DNA of 64,000 nucleotides from Polyangiaceae bacterium (lineage in GTDB: Bacteria; Myxococcota_A; Polyangia; Polyangiales; Polyangiaceae). The position numbers were made by a program, and so were the translations under genes. The stretch lies in contig JACKEB010000010.1 of NCBI GenBank assembly GCA_020633205.1, forward strand, positions 868,001 through 932,000, in the 5' to 3' direction. The notes below the pieces were generated by a model. That model did no database searches. It was not told the DNA's origin and saw nothing but the letters and a program-made list of their open reading frames with translations. Shown piece after piece: positions 62,989-64,000 of this stretch. The number at the start of each line of letters is the position of its first letter. Position 1 is the first letter of the stretch.

Positions 62989-64000
62989 TCAGACCGCTTC
63001 GACGCTGACGGGGATCCCGTTCAAGTGTGAGGTACCAGCGAGCTCGTCGATAACCTGATCATCCGTCACATCATTGATGCTCACACCGGCGTAGCGCGCG
63101 GCGACATCCAGTTGTGCACCTTCGCGGCTGTGCCCGTATCCGTGTGGCAAGCTCACAACTCCGGGCATCAGCTCGTCGGAGACTTCGACCGGCACCTCGA
63201 TGCTCCCAATGCGGGAAGTAACCCGCGCCCTTCCGCCAGAAGCGACGCCGACCCGCGCGGCGTCTTCCGGATGAACGAGCAGGGTGCAGCGCTCCCTCCC
63301 CTTCACCAGCCGCTCGCTGTTGTGCATCCAGGAGTTGTTGCTGCGCAGGTTCCGCCGACCAATCAACGAAAACGGGTGTGCCGTTGAAGCGCGCTGCTCG
63401 AGCTCTTGCTCCAAGCGAGTTACGTCGGCGATCAGCGCCGTGGGCGCGAGTTCGATGCGCTGTGAAGGCGTCTGCAACGCTTCGGGCAAGCGCGATTCGA
63501 GGGGCCCTAGATCGATCCCATGCTCCCCGAGGTCCGAGAACTGAAGCCTGTGCGGACCAAAACGCAGCAAGAGGCACAAGATTTGCTTCGGTTTCACTGC
63601 GGAAACGAAAGCCCGAAGCGCGCCGGCTGCTACGCGGGCGCCCCCGCCACGCAGTTCGAGCAGCTTTGCGCTCAGCTGGGTCAGCACGTCCCAGTCGCTC
63701 TTGAGCTCTCCTTTGGGGGAGAGGAGCGGCTCGGAGTACCGGGCATGGTTACTCACTGCCATAGAGCTCGAGAGCAACGGATAGTTGTCGCGCTCGAGGC
63801 CAAACGTGGTGGGCAAGATCACATCGGCGTGGCGCGACGTCTCGTTGATGTAGATGTCGACGGACACCATGAAATCGAGCTTGTCCAAGGCGCGCTCCAC
63901 GCGAGGCCCGTTGGCGAGCGACAACGCTGGGTTGCCCGCGACGGTGATGAGTCCATGGATTTGCCCTGGGCCGGGTGTGTCCATTTCCTCGGCAAAGGCT
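62989..64000 (-). CDS. Molybdopterin oxidoreductase, C-terminal part (runs off window)
   Basis: Open at the right edge; the frame continues upstream past the ATG at 63984 with AFAEE before MDTPGPG. Seen here: TPGPGQIHGLITVAGNPALS, VSVDIYINETSRHADVILPTTFGLERD, GRRNLRSNNSWMHNSERLVKGRE (broken at WMHN), VHPEDAARVGVASGGRARVTS and VVSLPHGYGHSREGA. These are the late molybdopterin-binding and molydop-binding domains of the DMSO reductase superfamily, formate-dehydrogenase- or nitrate-reductase-like. The N-terminal FeS part lies outside. Confidence 0.93.
   Translation of the reverse strand, partial: AFAEEMDTPGPGQIHGLITVAGNPALSLANGPRVERALDKLDFMVSVDIYINETSRHADVILPTTFGLERDNYPLLSSSMAVSNHARYSEPLLSPKGELKSDWDVLTQLSAKLLELRGGGARVAAGALRAFVSAVKPKQILCLLLRFGPHRLQFSDLGEHGIDLGPLESRLPEALQTPSQRIELAPTALIADVTRLEQELEQRASTAHPFSLIGRRNLRSNNSWMHNSERLVKGRERCTLLVHPEDAARVGVASGGRARVTSRIGSIEVPVEVSDELMPGVVSLPHGYGHSREGAQLDVAARYAGVSINDVTDDQVIDELAGTSHLNGIPVSVEAV

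Overview
The window is GC-rich bacterial chromosome with short intergenic gaps and many GTG starts. The gene content points to Myxococcota, probably the Polyangia side (inference from families, not from a marker gene). It has an MglA-type GTPase with the T78/Q82 signature, a Myxococcales-type sigma factor facing a Ser/Thr kinase that carries an anti-sigma zinc finger, a second kinase operon, and a monomeric NADP isocitrate dehydrogenase. It also has about six lipoproteins whose lipobox is followed by a Gly/Ala/Thr/Ser-rich linker. No rRNA, tRNA, CRISPR array, phage or insertion sequence was recognised. It reads as ordinary chromosome with local duplication and decay rather than a mobile island.

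Layout: 0.2-3.5 kb, triple-FHA ABCG-type transporter overlapping a small Cys-rich membrane protein. 3.6-9.0 kb, a degenerate adenylate-forming protein, a secreted protein, an amidase, a polyhydroxyalkanoate-granule-type protein and an acyl-CoA-dehydrogenase-like protein. 9.2-16 kb, a lamin-tail lipoprotein, a hybrid histidine kinase, an MglA-like GTPase and an ECF sigma/NrsF-like anti-sigma pair. 16-21.4 kb, an extensin-like peptidase-fold lipoprotein, a TrmA-family RNA methyltransferase, SfsA and a PlsC acyltransferase. 21.8-28.2 kb, a TetR regulator, a VWA lipoprotein, then a minus-strand operon of Ser/Thr kinase, TPR/PEGA protein and duplicated Cys-rich lipoprotein. 28.5-37.5 kb, an M19 dipeptidase, small lipoproteins, an EEP nuclease, a His-rich protein, a DMT transporter, an acyl-CoA dehydrogenase, a CHAD protein, a ROK kinase and a quinone oxidoreductase. 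37.5-48 kb, the divergent sigma factor and zinc-finger kinase, a LOG-like protein, MAPEG, ferredoxin, an outer-membrane-type protein, an HDOD protein, a zinc alcohol dehydrogenase and icd.

48-54 kb is the most accessory-looking stretch. It holds a lipase with an altered nucleophile site, its divergent TetR regulator, and a three-gene operon: murein endopeptidase, SUKH-LRR protein and a protein made of two copies of one helical unit. Decayed copies of the first and last genes of that operon lie at 48.8 and 49.7 kb, in the same order and orientation. 54-64 kb holds a DASS transporter, a saccharopine-dehydrogenase-like oxidoreductase, an SBBP-repeat lipoprotein, a TetR-GT39 operon with a clear operator, one more Gly-linker lipoprotein and the C-terminal part of a molybdopterin oxidoreductase that runs off the window.

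Across the window there is also a short dispersed motif that begins at stop codons, several poly-T/poly-G junctions, a 17-bp intergenic tandem repeat and in-frame tandem repeats coding the Gly-rich linkers. Functions come from motif recognition by eye; no database search was possible.
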